DNA of 64,000 bases from Brachypterus glaber (Eukaryota; Arthropoda; Insecta; Coleoptera; Kateretidae): positions 82,196,895 to 82,260,894 of the forward strand of contig OY294044.1 of assembly GCA_958510825.1 (NCBI GenBank), in the 5' to 3' direction. The first letter of the stretch is position 1. Each line of letters starts with the position of its first letter. The translations under genes were made by a program, and so were the position numbers. The notes beneath the pieces are model-generated. The model saw only the letters and a program-made list of their open reading frames with translations. It was not told where the DNA came from and did no database searches. Positions 9,474 to 20,483 of the stretch are shown piece after piece.

Positions 9474-11884
9474 GGGTGAAAATCTCAAAGTGGGCCACTT
9501 TATGTCCCAAGTTCATAATTTTGTTATAAGGCATAAATAAGCCATTAAAATTAGCTATTTAATTAGAAAAAGTTGCCTTGTTTACAATCAGCTAATTGTA
9601 TAAACCAAATATCAAAACTATTTACAGAAAAAAAAAATTTTAAGTAAAAAAACGTCATTTCGCCGACTGTCCCTAGCACCTGGTCCGTAAATTTAAAGTA
9701 AAATATTTCTAAAATCCGATTGTTTTATAGTGAAACAACCATTTAAATTATCCTTTTTTTACTGTTAGTTTTATATAATAAATGCTATATCTATCATAAA
9801 TAAGAAATGACTAACTTATTTCAGTTTAAACTTCTGTCCCCAAAATTCAAACCAGCTATTATACCCATTTTTATATTAGCGGCCAAAATTTTCAAACTGA
9901 GTCAATATTACAGGTAACTAGATTATTATTTAGAATGGAAGATTTTCTTTGCGATTCTGTTCAAGTTTGCGGAGATTGTTTTAAGTTTTTTAGTGAAATT
10001 TTAATTTTAAAGTTAAAAACCTGTGCGTACCTTTTTTAAGGCTCATTTAGCCGACGCTTAATATATGTGAAATAAGCAGTTATATGAAAAAAGTGATATT
10101 TGCAGCATATAGACGGTAAGTGCAGTTACAAACATAACTTAAAACATTTTACGTTTTTTTGCGGTTAACTAGATTTACACCTAAATAAATGTTGTTTCAT
10201 CATTTCGCCGACAATCATTTAGCCGACGGCAAAATGATGAAATATGGTAAAAATGCAACACTAAGAAAATTTTACATGATTTTTGTTAACAAAGCTGTTA
10301 TAGCGTCACTTTTTGGTATATACATAGTGAAAATTTTATTTAAAAAAGTGTATTTCACGAGTTTTTGAATATGTAAAAGCCCGATTGTTTCTGTTTCTGG
10401 ACTGTCTGTCGGTCTGTCTGGAAAATTTTGTAAATCAAAACAATTTTAGCAGAAATATATTTTATAACCCAATTGAGGTTAACAACAAAAAATACCTTTG
10501 AATTTATAAAAGTCAAGGAGGCCCCAATACACAAAAAAGTATGGGGACGATTTTGATTTTTTTTTTAAATAAGTACTAGTTAAAAAGAGCTTGTTTTATT
10601 TTATTTTTTTTAATTATAAAATTTGTAGTTTGGAAGCCTCTATTTACGAGCAAAGGCACACTAGACTATTTTTAATTTTAATTCTTTTTCAGTTTTTTTG
10701 GAAAAACGTTTTAGCTAAATCATATATGGAAAGAAGTTCCAAAAAAAGATCAAAAATGGAAAATAAATTTGAAACAGTACAAGTCTGATGATGAAGAGGC
10801 AGTTCCAAAGAAAAAGAGAAAACTTAACAGTAGAGTCAGCGATGCAAGTAATAAGAAAAGTAAAAATGAAGTATCAATTGAAAAAACTCACACAAAAATA
10901 TAAAAGAGAACATTTTCTAGCCCGAGAAAGAGACAGAAGATATAAATTAAAAATGACCCCTGAAGCTGTTGAGAAAAAAAGAAAGAGGATAAAGAAATAA
11001 GGAATTAAAGTTACTAAAACCAATAAACGAATAGAGAGCAAAAAGAAAAAAAAACGTTGATGTAAAAACTCAAAACTACTCCTACACCTTCAGAATCAGA
11101 AGAGGATAATCTTCCACCCACTGTAAAACAGATGTCACAACAGCAAAAACGAGGAAGGAAAAATTTAAAAAAAGATCGCTCAAAAGTTCAGTTTTTAGTT
11201 TTAAGTATATTTTTTTATTAGTACCTACTAATATTTGTATTTTACTGATTAGATTATTTGTTTTTTACTTTTATAAGTTTGTTTTGAATAATTATTCCAA
11301 GGAATCATGATTTCGCCGATTGTCCATCATTTCGTCGACTCTCCATCATTTCGACAACGGTAACATTTTTGGAATATAAATTCGAAAGGAAAATATATTG
11401 CGAACGAAACTACCATTTTTATGATAAAAACTACTCTTAAATTTGTATAAAGATAGTTTTCATCGACACATTTGGCATATTTATAGAATTGTAGCAAATA
11501 AAATACCAAGAAAAAACTTTTTTTATAGGAATTTTCGTTATATTTAAAAAATAAGGACATGTTTGTGAAGCTGATAACAAAAGTTTTCTTCCACTTTAAT
11601 TGGACCCTACTACCTATCAGAAAATGTAAAGTAAAACTCTCTACTAGTTATTGCCACGGAGGACAGGATCTAAAAAAAATGTCGTCGAAATGACGGCCAT
11701 GTACGACTTTTTTTTATAAAATCGCAAATATTTTTTTTTTCGATTAAAATCCAGCGCGGCCAAACTATGTTGACAGTTCCTGACTCCACTGGTGATAATA
11801 AAAAAGTAGTAAAGTCTCATTTTTTTATGTTGATTTTTTTTGTTTCCAAGGAGTTCCTTTTGTCCCACTTTAAGATTTTCACCC
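9474..11884. mobile_element. 2.4 kb DNA transposon with 4 bp TSD and CATTTCGCCGAC motif array
   Basis: Ends GGGTGAAAATCTCAAAGTGG and, inverted, CCCACTTTAAGATTTTCACCC form ~21 bp terminal inverted repeats with one mismatch. Flanking GTAT duplicates and the empty site in the neighbouring unit fix the borders. Inside, variants of TCATTTCGCCGAC recur in both orientations near 9657, 10038, 10201, 10217, 11307, 11329, 11347 and (inverted) 11681, concentrated in subterminal parts, suggesting transposase-binding sites. The only coding trace is the decayed basic region at 10700-11170. A 4 bp TSD is compatible with Sola-, Chapaev- or Academ-like elements; the superfamily is not resolved. Confidence 0.8.
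10700..11170 (+). pseudogene. Decayed transposon-encoded basic protein fragment
   Basis: Two overlapping frames here read lysine/arginine-rich protein. One holds SDDEEAVPKKKRKLNSR (~10785-10838) with a classical nuclear-localisation look; another, 10788-11000, has KREHFLARERDRRYKLKM and then PEAVEKKRKRIKK. The second resembles the R-x-R-x-x-+-Y basic repeats often seen at the N terminus of insect transposon proteins; this is from general knowledge and is not a specific match. TTTAATTCTTTTTCAG at ~10677-10692 looks like a splice acceptor. Frames change several times, so it is a pseudogene. It lies in the middle of the 9474-11884 transposon, whose transposase it may once have begun. Confidence 0.4.
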
Positions 11885-11888
11885 GTAT

Positions 11889-12504
11889 AGCTGTAATTGA
11901 CTTCAAGATTGCATTTACTTCTACCTCAAACAGAAAAAAAAAGAAACAGATGCAAAGATTTGCAAAATGCCGAACAAATAGTAACTCAAACTAACGAATA
12001 TTAATTATTAATTAGTTGGTGAATACCTTCTTTTTTCTTCAAAATTTTGAGAAATGAGAAAATTATTCATATTTATGAAATGACTTTTTGATTAAATAAA
12101 TTTTTTTAGAATGGGATATTTTCCTCCGTGCATTTTGATTTTGCGTTTCTCACGCGAAACCGGCGAATGACTGCGGCGCGATTTATAATTCGTTTTATCG
12201 GCGTTGAGTCCCAGCCCGACTATTTTATGTTAAAATGTGTTTGTCAAGAAAATATTAATACTGCGCAACCGTTCCACATATTTAAATTGAATTTAAAATT
12301 TAATACTTGATGTTGGTGATGTACTTTCGTGGATAAACTCGTATTAGGGTTGTCCACGTTATTTTTTCAAAAAAAAAAACTTCAAAATTTTTAACTTTTT
12401 TTATTTTCTTTTTGCGAAAAACAAAAATATATTATTTTTAGCGCAGGCGCTGTGAATAATATAATAAATAAGGTAAATATAAATAGTTTTTATTGTTATA
12501 TTGG
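11889..12504 (+). repeat. Tandem ~600 bp unit, copy 2 (main part)
   Basis: Resumes the unit at AGCTGTAATTGACTTC and ends TTGTTATATTGG. It is highly similar to 8875-9459, with scattered substitutions and one ~20 bp insertion near 12440 (AGCGCAGGCGCTG). The 60-codon frame 12128-12310 mirrors that in copy 1. Confidence 0.85.
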
Positions 12505-12529
12505 CTACCCTAAATAGTTTTTCTTCCTT

Positions 12530-13036
12530 AAAGCCACTTTACACGGAGCAATTTGTGCGCAAGTTTGATGCTATGCAAGTTTGTTGCAAGAATGATTCAG
12601 TCACTGCGCATGCCTTCAGGCAAGTTTGAGGCCATCAAATTATTTAGAACATGTTCTATTTTTCGGCGATTTTCACGCAAGTTTTATGGTTATTTTCGTG
12701 GTACCAACGTGGAAAAAAGTTACCAAATCGATTTCATTTTACTGATATAGTAGCAACTGCACTTGTTAATAATTATTATTATTAATAATAGGTCGGTCTG
12801 TCTAACTAAAAAACTTCCTTAAAAAAGCAAATGCTAGGTTATGTTTTTGTCAACAAACGTAGAGACAAGTCAAAATTCTCTGGTTGGCAGCACTGTTTAC
12901 CTTGCAATATATAGCACCAAACTTGCGTACAACTTGCTCCGTGAAAAGGCAAATCAATGTCCAATTGTCCTCATGCTGCAGAAAACTTGCATAACATCAA
13001 ACTTGCGTACAAATTGCTCCGTGTAAAGTGGTCTTT
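12530..13036. mobile_element. 507 bp MITE with CCACTTTACACGGAGCAA ends
   Basis: Left AAAGCCACTTTACACGGAGC, right GCTCCGTGTAAAGTGGTCTTT. The repeat continues inward through AATTTG(T/-)GCGCAAGTTTGATG against CATCAAACTTGCGTACAAATT. A second inverted CAAACTTGCGTACAACTTGC at ~12910 makes the right end double. TSD uncertain, perhaps TA. No transposase. Confidence 0.8.
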
Positions 13037-13469
13037 ACATTGGCTAAACGGTTAGAAACAGATAGCACCGTAGAACTAAATTTGACGGTCTTTGTTGTCA
13101 ATCTCGATGACAGATGTCAAATGAACTTGGCCTGCAGATCATTGTATGTAACTGTGAAAAGCCCTATTCTAAATGTAATAAATGTAACGTTTGTACAATG
13201 TTATAGTTTTTATTTGTTTAACTTATTTATTTATTTATTGGTAAGAATTGTTTTTTAAACCTTTAATATTTATTTATGTATCCTTTTTCTAAAATACTAC
13301 TTTAATTTTTAGTCTGATGATGTAGCTTTATGCTTACGAAACTGCAGTCACAAATATTTAATAAAAAATTGTGAAGTCTGATTATATGTTTCCCTTATTT
13401 TATTTTATAATAAGTTATTATTATTTATAACAGAATAAAATTTTTCTGTGTGTAAGTTTTCAATTTCGA
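13037..13469. other. AT-rich DNA holding a hammerhead-like motif
   Basis: No gene recognised. The ribozyme-like core at 13308-13352 is described separately. Confidence 0.4.
13308..13352 (+). ncRNA. Possible minimal hammerhead ribozyme (type I, dimer-type)
   Basis: CTGATGA (13314-13320) and GAAAC (13338-13342) are the two invariant strands of the hammerhead core, followed by GTC (13347-13349), the usual cleavage triplet. Between the first two, GTA-GC and GC-T-TAC can form stem II with a one-base bulge. Stem III would be a single C-G pair closing TGCA; the surrounding ACTGCAGT is self-complementary, which would suit the dimer-cleaving hammerheads known from Penelope-like elements. Weak points: an extra T between CTGATGA and stem II, and a stem I (TAGT/ACAA) with a mismatch. 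No Penelope coding region is visible nearby. Confidence 0.25.
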
Positions 13470-13725
13470 AAATGAAGCCCCCAGATGCAGCATTTTGTCG
13501 CGTTGCAGTGGAACGTTTTTAAGGCAAATGGAAACGATTCTTTTACGATCTCTCTTGCAGAAAATATTATTCTCATAGCATAGAGCGGTAATTTCGAAAT
13601 ACGTGCGATCTCCCCTGCGCAAAGTCCCCCAGCGTGGCCACGGCTCAATATAGCCCGACTATCGAACCTTCCAGCGTGAAATATCCGCACCAGGTTCGAA
13701 CTACAGGGTTATTTCTTTAATTGGT
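13470..13725. other. GC-richer island, unrecognised
   Basis: About 250 bp are clearly richer in G+C and CpG than both flanks (CCCCCAGCGTGGCCACGGC and neighbours). Frames are open on the minus strand (13460-13690 and 13425-13622), but neither shows a known motif. GGTTCGAACTAC at ~13694 resembles a pol III B box, but no matching A box was found. Could be a captured exon, a promoter or an old SINE. Confidence 0.3.
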
Positions 13726-14463
13726 ACGGCAAATAAAATGGGCAGTATATACTAAGCAACACGGTTTCTTGCCCTGATTGGAATCATATGTTTTTTAACT
13801 ATTAGATTGGGCTATTTTCATATGCAATACACAGAGACAGATGTGTATTTTTTACCGAATCTGGAGGTGTATTTGCAGGACTATTTTTTGAAACAATTGT
13901 TAAAAAAATTAAATCTTTAAAAGTAGTTTAAATAATTCATAATAATTAATTTGATGTTAATTTATTTTGACACAATAATTTCATGTTTAACATTTCTAAT
14001 TTTTGGAATAAAAAAGATCTAAACTCGGTAAATTTATATACTTAAGTAATTAAAAGATAGAATAAAAATAAACTAAGACAAATTACCTTAATTTTGTAAA
14101 TACTATTTAGTATTTTTAAAAAAATATATTATAAATAAATATATTATTTAATTATATAAAAAAGCAAATTAAATTGAATTCTCATAACGGAATAAAATTT
14201 AAATCTCACATAATATGTATAATATTATAAACTATATCATACTTTATTATTATTTTGTAATTGGATGCGTGCATAAATAACATAATATGTTTTTAACAGG
14301 ATTTTTGACCCCTTTCCCCTAACGTAGAATTTTGTAAAATTTTCATGTGCTTTTTACTAAAACTAAAATTTTTATATGCTTTTCCTAATAATCGTACATA
14401 ATTTGTGCATGATCCTATTATACTTTTTTTTTTGAAAGTGTGCTATTAGAATCTCCTAGCTAA
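13726..14463. other. AT-rich DNA, nothing recognised
   Basis: Long A/T tracts; no gene and no bounded repeat seen. Confidence 0.45.
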
Positions 14464-15211
14464 GGGCTGTCCATATATTACGTAACGCAATTTTTCAAAA
14501 AAATTGACCCCCTCCCCCCCCCCCCTGTGTAACAAACTGTCACATTTACCAACCTGTGTAACGCGTAACAATATAAAAATTTGTATTTTTTTTTCTAACA
14601 TATCTTGATACAGAATTCCGCATAATGCAAGACGGTAAAAAGACAGTGTAAAAATGATACATATTTATTATAATAATACATATAGCACTTAATGTACTTA
14701 AACGAAAAAATCACTCAAACTTTAATAATATATTCATAATCAATATCACACAGGGAAAAAATACTAGGTACCTCTTTTTGTACTGAGTGTCACATATAAC
14801 ACGTATATTGTTTATGCACAGGTACACAAAATAGTACACACATTGGTGTTCTGTGAGTACACATTCCGCGCGAAAATGTATCATCGCCGATGATTCATCA
14901 GCAAGATCACGCAAGAACAGGGCCGTAAGATTTTTTAATATCAATGTCAACAGTTTTTTTACTGATTACAATATTATTTAAATATGCATAGTTTCGTCAA
15001 TTTTTGTGTGAAAAGGGGAATTATGGGCCACTAAATAGTAATTTATGTTGAAATAAAAATAAATCTGCCAAGCTTAGGAAATAAACATTAAATTTATTAA
15101 ATTCCGTTACGTAATGTTTACCTAGACACCCCCTCCCCCCTTTCACAAACTGCAACAATTTCTCTGACCCCCTCCCCCCCTAGGCGCGTTACGTAATATA
15201 TGGACAGCCCC
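14464..15211 (-). mobile_element. PIF/Harbinger-type MITE, family A, copy 2 (inverted)
   Basis: Same element as 6723-7452 in reverse orientation, from GGGCTGTCCATATATTACG to TATATGGACAGCCCC. TAA flanks both sides (14461-14463 and 15212-15214). It carries the shared short frame (14711-14950, minus) and the hairpin GCCGATGATTCATC. Confidence 0.85.
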
Positions 15212-15341
15212 TAAGTTCTTAGGTTTTTGTTAATATGCCCTCAGCTCAAAAGATATAGCTGAAAAGATATAGATATTGTGTGACTAGAATTAGATACTCC
15301 ATGATTTTATAATATCAAAATTATTACTTACATTTACATTA

Positions 15342-15381
15342 GGGAACGTTCAAGTATTACGTAACGCAAATTTTTATCATT
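15342..15381 (+). repeat. Solo family-B end
   Basis: GGGAACGTTCAAGTATTACG after TTA, as at window position 1. No partner end is found nearby. Confidence 0.65.
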
Positions 15382-15689
15382 TATTTATCTATTTCTTCAA
15401 CTAAAAATAGTTAGAGGTGCAGTCCCATTTAAAAAAATCACCCTGTACACCATGGTCTTTTTGCGCACCCTCTTTTGGTCGCCTGACAGCCATGTGCCTT
15501 GTAGGAGGGGACCGAGAAAAACAGATTAATAACTACTGATGGTACATCCGGTTTTCATTGCCATAGGCACGAATAGAAAAAACAATTAATTCTAACGTAA
15601 TTCTATAAATATAAATATATATGTAATGGTGAGAAAAAATACCGGGCGACATATACCTGCAGGGATAAAATATGTATTCTAATGAACTG

Positions 15690-16560
15690 CGATTATAAAT
15701 TATTTTTCACTACTAGTGTACCATTATTTATCATGTATTTAATTCAAGAAATAAAATCTCTACACCAAAGCAATAATCATTTTTTCTCACCTAGTAATTA
15801 TGGAATGGAGCTCACTACAAGTGGAATTATGAAACAAAAGACGTCTACCCTATCTCTATCTCATTTGTGCTACACTTTCCAGCCAACCAAATAAATACTG
15901 TATTTGTTTTTCATACAACAAATACAGTATTTACTTGGTTGGCCGGAAAGTGTAGCACTGAGCGGCACGAACGAACCTAGCTAATGTGAATCTGTAGAAT
16001 AAGATAATTCTACTAAAATTTTTGATGGCGCCAGTAATTTATTTAATAAAAATAATATAGTTACACTTTTCGCCCGGCGAAGTAAATATTGTATTTGTTC
16101 AATAAAGAACAAATACAGAATTTGTTTGGTTGGGTGGAAGTGGGAGTGTATGTATGTCTTCTATCCTTTTTGGGTAGAACTTTTGTCCCTGTCTAATCTA
16201 ACGGGAGAAATCTCCATTGCAAAAACATGAGATTGCTAAATAATTTTTTTTTTGGATAAAATTTAACAATATGATGCCACTGGATAAAAAATTAACATGG
16301 CAAACATTATAAATTGTTTATAACAGAATATAACACCCTATTTATTAAATAGGTACTTACGCATATGTTTTCAAACATTTAAAAAATGTTAGTACTATCA
16401 ACTTTTATTGAATAAATGAGTATATTCATTTGTTTTAAAAAATGGCGATTTCTAGCCACTTTTTTTTTCGCGGTTAATTAAGGTTCAGCAAATATTTTAT
16501 TTTATTAATAAAAAAATAATTAAATAATAAAAATAAATGTGTAGTGAAAAAAATAATATA
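15690..16560 (+). repeat. Dispersed repeat R, copy 1, with inserted hairpin element
   Basis: The left part (TTATTTATCATGT, AATAATCA-TTTTTCTC) and the right part (GGATAAAAAATTAACATGG, TAGTACTATCAACTTTTA, AATGGCGAT, GGTTAATTAAG) are collinear with 20718-21172. That copy lacks the ~415 bp element at 15804-16218, so it serves as an empty-site comparison. Confidence 0.7.
15804..16218 (+). mobile_element. Hairpin element with AATGGAG ends, copy 1
   Basis: Begins AATGGAGCTC and ends AAATCTCCATT. A close second copy lies at 50292-50696. Inside is a strong hairpin (15867-15958): GTGCTACACTTTCCAGCCAA with its complement, and AATACTGTATTTG against CAAATACAGTATT. A shorter related hairpin follows near 16090-16140. 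No protein encoded; the short frame at 15682-15894 merely spans the junction. Confidence 0.75.
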
Positions 16561-17249
16561 TAAACCACGCACTCTTATATCCTTCGATGCTACGCATCTC
16601 GGGATATAATACGATCAGCTATAAAAAGTGTATTTTCTACATAGGCATATAACTAATTACTATTATATCATTCAACATACATAATTATGCTCTTTCCTTT
16701 ACACACAGCGAAAAATTATTCTAATTTGAAGTATTCGTGAAAATTGTGATAGGTACTTGTTGCAAGTATAAAAATACTTGATATAAATAAATTTAACGAC
16801 GGTTCTCCGTTATTCACTTTTAGTTCGACTCTGGAAAACACTCAGTTTTTTGTATAATTTGTTAACTTATAATGTAAAAATCGATTTAAAATCAAAAATC
16901 AAATAATTTATTGCGCGAAACGCAAAAAATGGTCACCCGACCTACTTGACTTTTTTTTGAATAAATAGGACCATTTAAACAAAAATAACATTCTCTTACT
17001 TATTAATTGAAACTAAAAGACGGTTTAATACAAAATTATAAAAAATATGCTTCTGTAGTTTATATCCTATGATTATGCTTTTTTTAGACCGTAGATTCGC
17101 TTAGCTTTCCTTTGTATCTTCTAGTTAGGTACTCAATTAGTTTTATATTAGATCATATATGTTATATTTTTTTCTTGTTTTATTAGAACAGAAAATAATT
17201 AATATATATACATAGATATGGCATTAATGTTGATTTGTTTTATGTAGAA
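16561..17249. other. AT-rich DNA with a dispersed repeat piece
   Basis: Positions ~16797-17047 are related to ~5778-5975 (see there). Otherwise nothing recognised. Confidence 0.4.
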
Positions 17250-18687
17250 CATATACAAAGCAATGGCAAGTAGGTTAACCTCTTATTTTGAGCGCTTTAA
17301 ATTATTTTCCAAGTCCCAACACGGATTTAGGAAGGAAAAATCCACATCCTCTGCACTTTTTGAGTCTTTGTCATATATTGCAAGCTCTATAGACAAAAGA
17401 CTTCGAGCTTGTGGGATCTACTTCGACTTGACCAAGGCGTTCGATATGGTGGATCCTAACAAGCTCGTACTTAAAGTCGAGGAATATGGAGTAACTGGAA
17501 TAGCTGCAATGTGGTTAAAGTCATATTTAACAAATCGATCTCAATTTGTGGAAATTCTAGGTACCAATGAAAACATAAGAAATTTCAAATTTAAATCACA
17601 AACACTTCCTTGGGATATCGGAGTCCCCCAAGGTGGAGTACTCTCGCCCTTGCTTTTTCTAATTTTCTGTAACGACCTCATATCCACACTGAGTAGTGTA
17701 GATGGTGCACATATTTTCCAATTTGCAGATGATACTTCAGTAATAATATCCGCCAATAATATCGAAAGTTTAGCTAGGGCCGCAAACCAGATCTATAAAT
17801 TGATGCTAAATTGGTGCCACGAGAATGGACTTCTTTTAAATCCGACAAAATCAAATATCATTCAATTTATTAACCCGTATAATGACCCTTCTAGCGAAAG
17901 TATCTGGGTTCATTCTGCAGATAGCAGTATTGCGGTTGTAGAGAATACAAAATTTTTAGGAGTAACTGTCGACTCTAAACTAAATTTTAATCACCACGTT
18001 GATCATGTGGTAAAAAAATTAAATAGCGCTCACTATGGTCTTTCTATACTTAAAAATAGTGTATCTCTAGACTTGCAAAAGATGTTCTATTTTGCTTATG
18101 CTCATAGTCACTTAAACTATGGTATTCTATCCTGGGGCTCAACAGATCTATATCGTCTTTTCGTAGCACAAAAACGAATAGTGCGATCATTAAACGGATC
18201 AGGCTATCTGGATCATGCTGCCCCAATATTTAAAAAAATGGGTATTATGACTGTGTACTCCCTATATATGTACAATATTATTCTATTTGTTCGGGACAAT
18301 ATGCATCTGTTTACGACTAACGGTGATTTAAGTGGGAGTTTACATACAAGAGGATCCAATATGCTTAGTATTCCTAGACATAACACTGCCACTTACGAAA
18401 AATCTCCCTATTATATGGCCACAAAAATTTATAATAAATTCCCAAACCATATTAAAATATTAACAGGCTCCAAATTTAAAAAACAAACAAAGCTTTATTT
18501 CATTCAGAATCCATTTTATAGTATTCAGGAATACCTTAATACTTTAGTACTGTAATACTTTATTATTGTGTTAGTATGTATTTGTTGTATTAGTTTGTAT
18601 AAATTTTAATCTGTATATTGACAATATCCTATGATTGTAAAATTTTTTTTAAGGAAATAAATTATTATTATTATTATTATTATTAAA
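17250..18687 (+). mobile_element. 5'-truncated LINE with (ATT)n tail
   Basis: Covers the reverse-transcriptase frame, ~105 bp of 3' untranslated sequence and a tail of TTATTATTATT repeats at ~18660-18687. The in-frame sequence just upstream of the first ATG (NIYKA) still fits the family and is preceded by a stop at ~17245, so truncation lies there. No target-site duplication could be fixed by eye. Confidence 0.85.
17263..18555 (+). CDS. LINE reverse transcriptase (430 codons, N-terminally truncated)
   Basis: Encodes the polymerase of a non-LTR retrotransposon, which copies element RNA into DNA at a nicked chromosomal target. Landmarks in order: QHGFRKEKSTSSALFE (~residues 19-35); IYFDLTKAFDMVDPNKL with the first catalytic aspartate (~52-68); GVPQGGVLSPLLFLIFCNDL (~120-139); the FADDTSVII catalytic box (~153-161); ENGLLLNPTKSN; and the thumb motif KFLGVTVDSKLNFNHHVD. 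The frame is uninterrupted from ATG to stop. Upstream fingers (the NYRPISLL region) and the endonuclease are absent, so the copy cannot be autonomous although its remaining frame is intact, which suggests fairly recent insertion. It belongs to the broad jockey/CR1-like assemblage. The ATG is just the first in-frame methionine after truncation and is not a native start. Confidence 0.85.
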   Translation: MASRLTSYFERFKLFSKSQHGFRKEKSTSSALFESLSYIASSIDKRLRACGIYFDLTKAFDMVDPNKLVLKVEEYGVTGIAAMWLKSYLTNRSQFVEILGTNENIRNFKFKSQTLPWDIGVPQGGVLSPLLFLIFCNDLISTLSSVDGAHIFQFADDTSVIISANNIESLARAANQIYKLMLNWCHENGLLLNPTKSNIIQFINPYNDPSSESIWVHSADSSIAVVENTKFLGVTVDSKLNFNHHVDHVVKKLNSAHYGLSILKNSVSLDLQKMFYFAYAHSHLNYGILSWGSTDLYRLFVAQKRIVRSLNGSGYLDHAAPIFKKMGIMTVYSLYMYNIILFVRDNMHLFTTNGDLSGSLHTRGSNMLSIPRHNTATYEKSPYYMATKIYNKFPNHIKILTGSKFKKQTKLYFIQNPFYSIQEYLNTLVL

Positions 18688-18860
18688 GCCAATTGTAAAC
18701 AAACCACTATAGCGGTGAGGTTGCGAGGAGGTGAAGTATAACATATTTGTCAACAAACCACTATAGCGGTGGGTGGTGACCAGAAGCGGGAATTTCGAAA
18801 AATTGGGTTACGTAATATATGTACACTGTACATATATTACATTGTACAGCCCCTTATTTG
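18688..18860. repeat. Short direct repeat and family-A remnant
   Basis: AACAAACCACTATAGCGGTG occurs twice (~18698 and ~18751), ~53 bp apart. A battered family-A end (TTACGTAATATATGTACA... ACAGCCCCTTA) lies at ~18808-18858, containing the small palindrome TGTACACTGTACA. Confidence 0.6.
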
Positions 18861-19465
18861 ATTTTGAGAACTCGGAAGTACTTCAGAAACATGGAAGTAG
18901 GTGTAAATTTTTCTACGAATAAATCACCTCTTGTCTGGTAACGCTAAACGCATGGGAACCCTAAGTGAAATTATTATTATTATAATTACTAATTATAATT
19001 AGTATTGACACATTATGAAGACATACAGGGGAATTATATTATTGTTTAATTATAATAATATCAATATTGTAACACAATCTCCCACTATAATATGGGATGC
19101 AGTGATATTAATATAATTCTGATTGGTTGCCAGAAATGGACATTATGCTTCCATGCATGTCCCCATAATATAGGCATAGCTGTAACTCACAAGCTGCTTA
19201 ACGTGATTTACTCCCAATTAGCTACAAGGATTAGCTTTTATACAAATACACTAGGAAAAATATTGGTTAGCAGACAAAATAAAATTCTTGGACTTTTTTG
19301 GGTTTCCAGATATATATTAAAATGTTTTCCCAGAAAAATATCAGAAACAAGATTTTTTCAGAAACAAAAGCAAGATGTGCTTACAAGACCATTCTTTTAG
19401 AAGTTAGTTTCGAATTTTCAAAAATCACCAAAAAACGTCCCAGACAAAAAATTCTTGTACACAAA
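18861..19465. other. AT-rich DNA with a family-C piece
   Basis: Positions ~19404-19460 match the inverted family-C segment (TTTCGAATTTTC, AAAAAACGTCCCAGACAAAA, TTCTTG). Frames across here (19092-19400, 19298-19624) have no known domain and run into the microsatellite. Confidence 0.45.
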
Positions 19466-19468
19466 CGT

Positions 19469-19524
<56 letters not shown>
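19466..19524. repeat. (AAT)n microsatellite, about 19 units
   Basis: Uninterrupted AATAAT tract. Since LINE tails in this window are (ATT)n, it could be the tail of a lost minus-strand LINE, but no LINE sequence adjoins it. Confidence 0.95.
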
Positions 19525-19920
19525 CTTTTTTACCCAACAGTTTGCACGAAATACATATATACAATTATATATAAAAATATACAAAAGAAAAAATATATAT
19601 GGATACATAAATACACTATTTTAACCTATTATTGTAGGTTGTGTATAAAAGTGAGTTTGGAGAACACGCGTTAATATTAATGAATCGGTTTGACGAATTA
19701 AAGTTATATTAAATATAGTTTATATGATACTGGAAGTCTATTATATTATGTTTAGTTGAATATGACATGTATTTACATTTTTTAATGTTAAGAGTGCACC
19801 AGTCCCATAAAAGGTTAATTTGATTTTGCAGCAAAATACAATCGTTAATAGAATTAATAATTTAATAAAATTTAAAGTCGTCCGCAAATAATAACCGATC
19901 AAAGTCTATACATAAAGACT
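19525..19920. other. AT-rich DNA, nothing recognised
   Basis: No gene or repeat seen. Confidence 0.4.
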
Positions 19921-20288
19921 GATTACACAGGATTATAAAAAAAAGTCAGGACTATTTGACCGGACCATGGTATTCCTAGGTATTTTGGCGCCCTGAATCA
20001 GATCCCGGGGTCAGTTTTTCCCCATCACGTCAGGAAAACGAGATTTCAATATCTCAACGTTCAGAAAGTATTCAAGACCTACACAGTTACCCGTGAAGTT
20101 AACAGGTCGCTTGAGATATTGTCGCGGGGCCGCTTCCGCCATTTTGACCTCAAATGACCTTGAAATCTCGTTTTTCTGACGTGATGGGGCAAAACTGACC
20201 CCGGGATCTGATTCAGGGCGCCAAAATACCTAGGAATACCATAGTCCGGTCAAATAGTCCTGACTTTTTTTTTTGTAAACCTGTGTTA
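19921..20288. mobile_element. Palindromic MITE with ~120 bp arms
   Basis: ACACAGG at 19925 is answered by CCTGTGT at ~20279. The arms share AAGTCAGGACTATTTGACCG, TATTCCTAGGTATTTTGGCG, CCCTGAATCAGATCCCGGG and CATCACGTCAG. The loop (~20050-20160) is GC-richer (TCGCGGGGCCGCTTCCGCC). The GGCGCCCTGAATC block resembles the modules at 44390-44945. Confidence 0.8.
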
Positions 20289-20360
20289 TTAATGAAAATT
20301 AGGAAAATTGAATGTCCCAGATTGGAACCCTGGGGACTCCATATGAAAAAATAAGTAACT

Positions 20361-20483
20361 TTGAAAATTTTTCTTTTCGGTTCCTCCCATAAAACTTGAT
20401 TTTTCGTGAAAATTTCGAGTAGATTAAATAATTCGTTCTTGAGTTATTCGATCTATTCGAAATCTTCAGGAAAAATAAAGTTC
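20361..20483. repeat. Small inverted repeat, family H, copy 1
   Basis: CTTGATTTTTCGTGAAAATT, TTCGAGTAGATTAAATAATTC and their degenerate complements meet at a centre near 20437. A half-copy lies at 44132-44192 (CTCTAGAACGAATTATCCGA). Confidence 0.6.

Noticed and set aside
13690..13705. B-box-like GGTTCGAACTAC as a tRNA or SINE
   Set aside because: No A box at a suitable distance and no cloverleaf.
19092..19624. Two ~100-codon plus-strand frames
   Set aside because: They overlap each other, run into the AAT microsatellite and family-C repeat, and show no domain.
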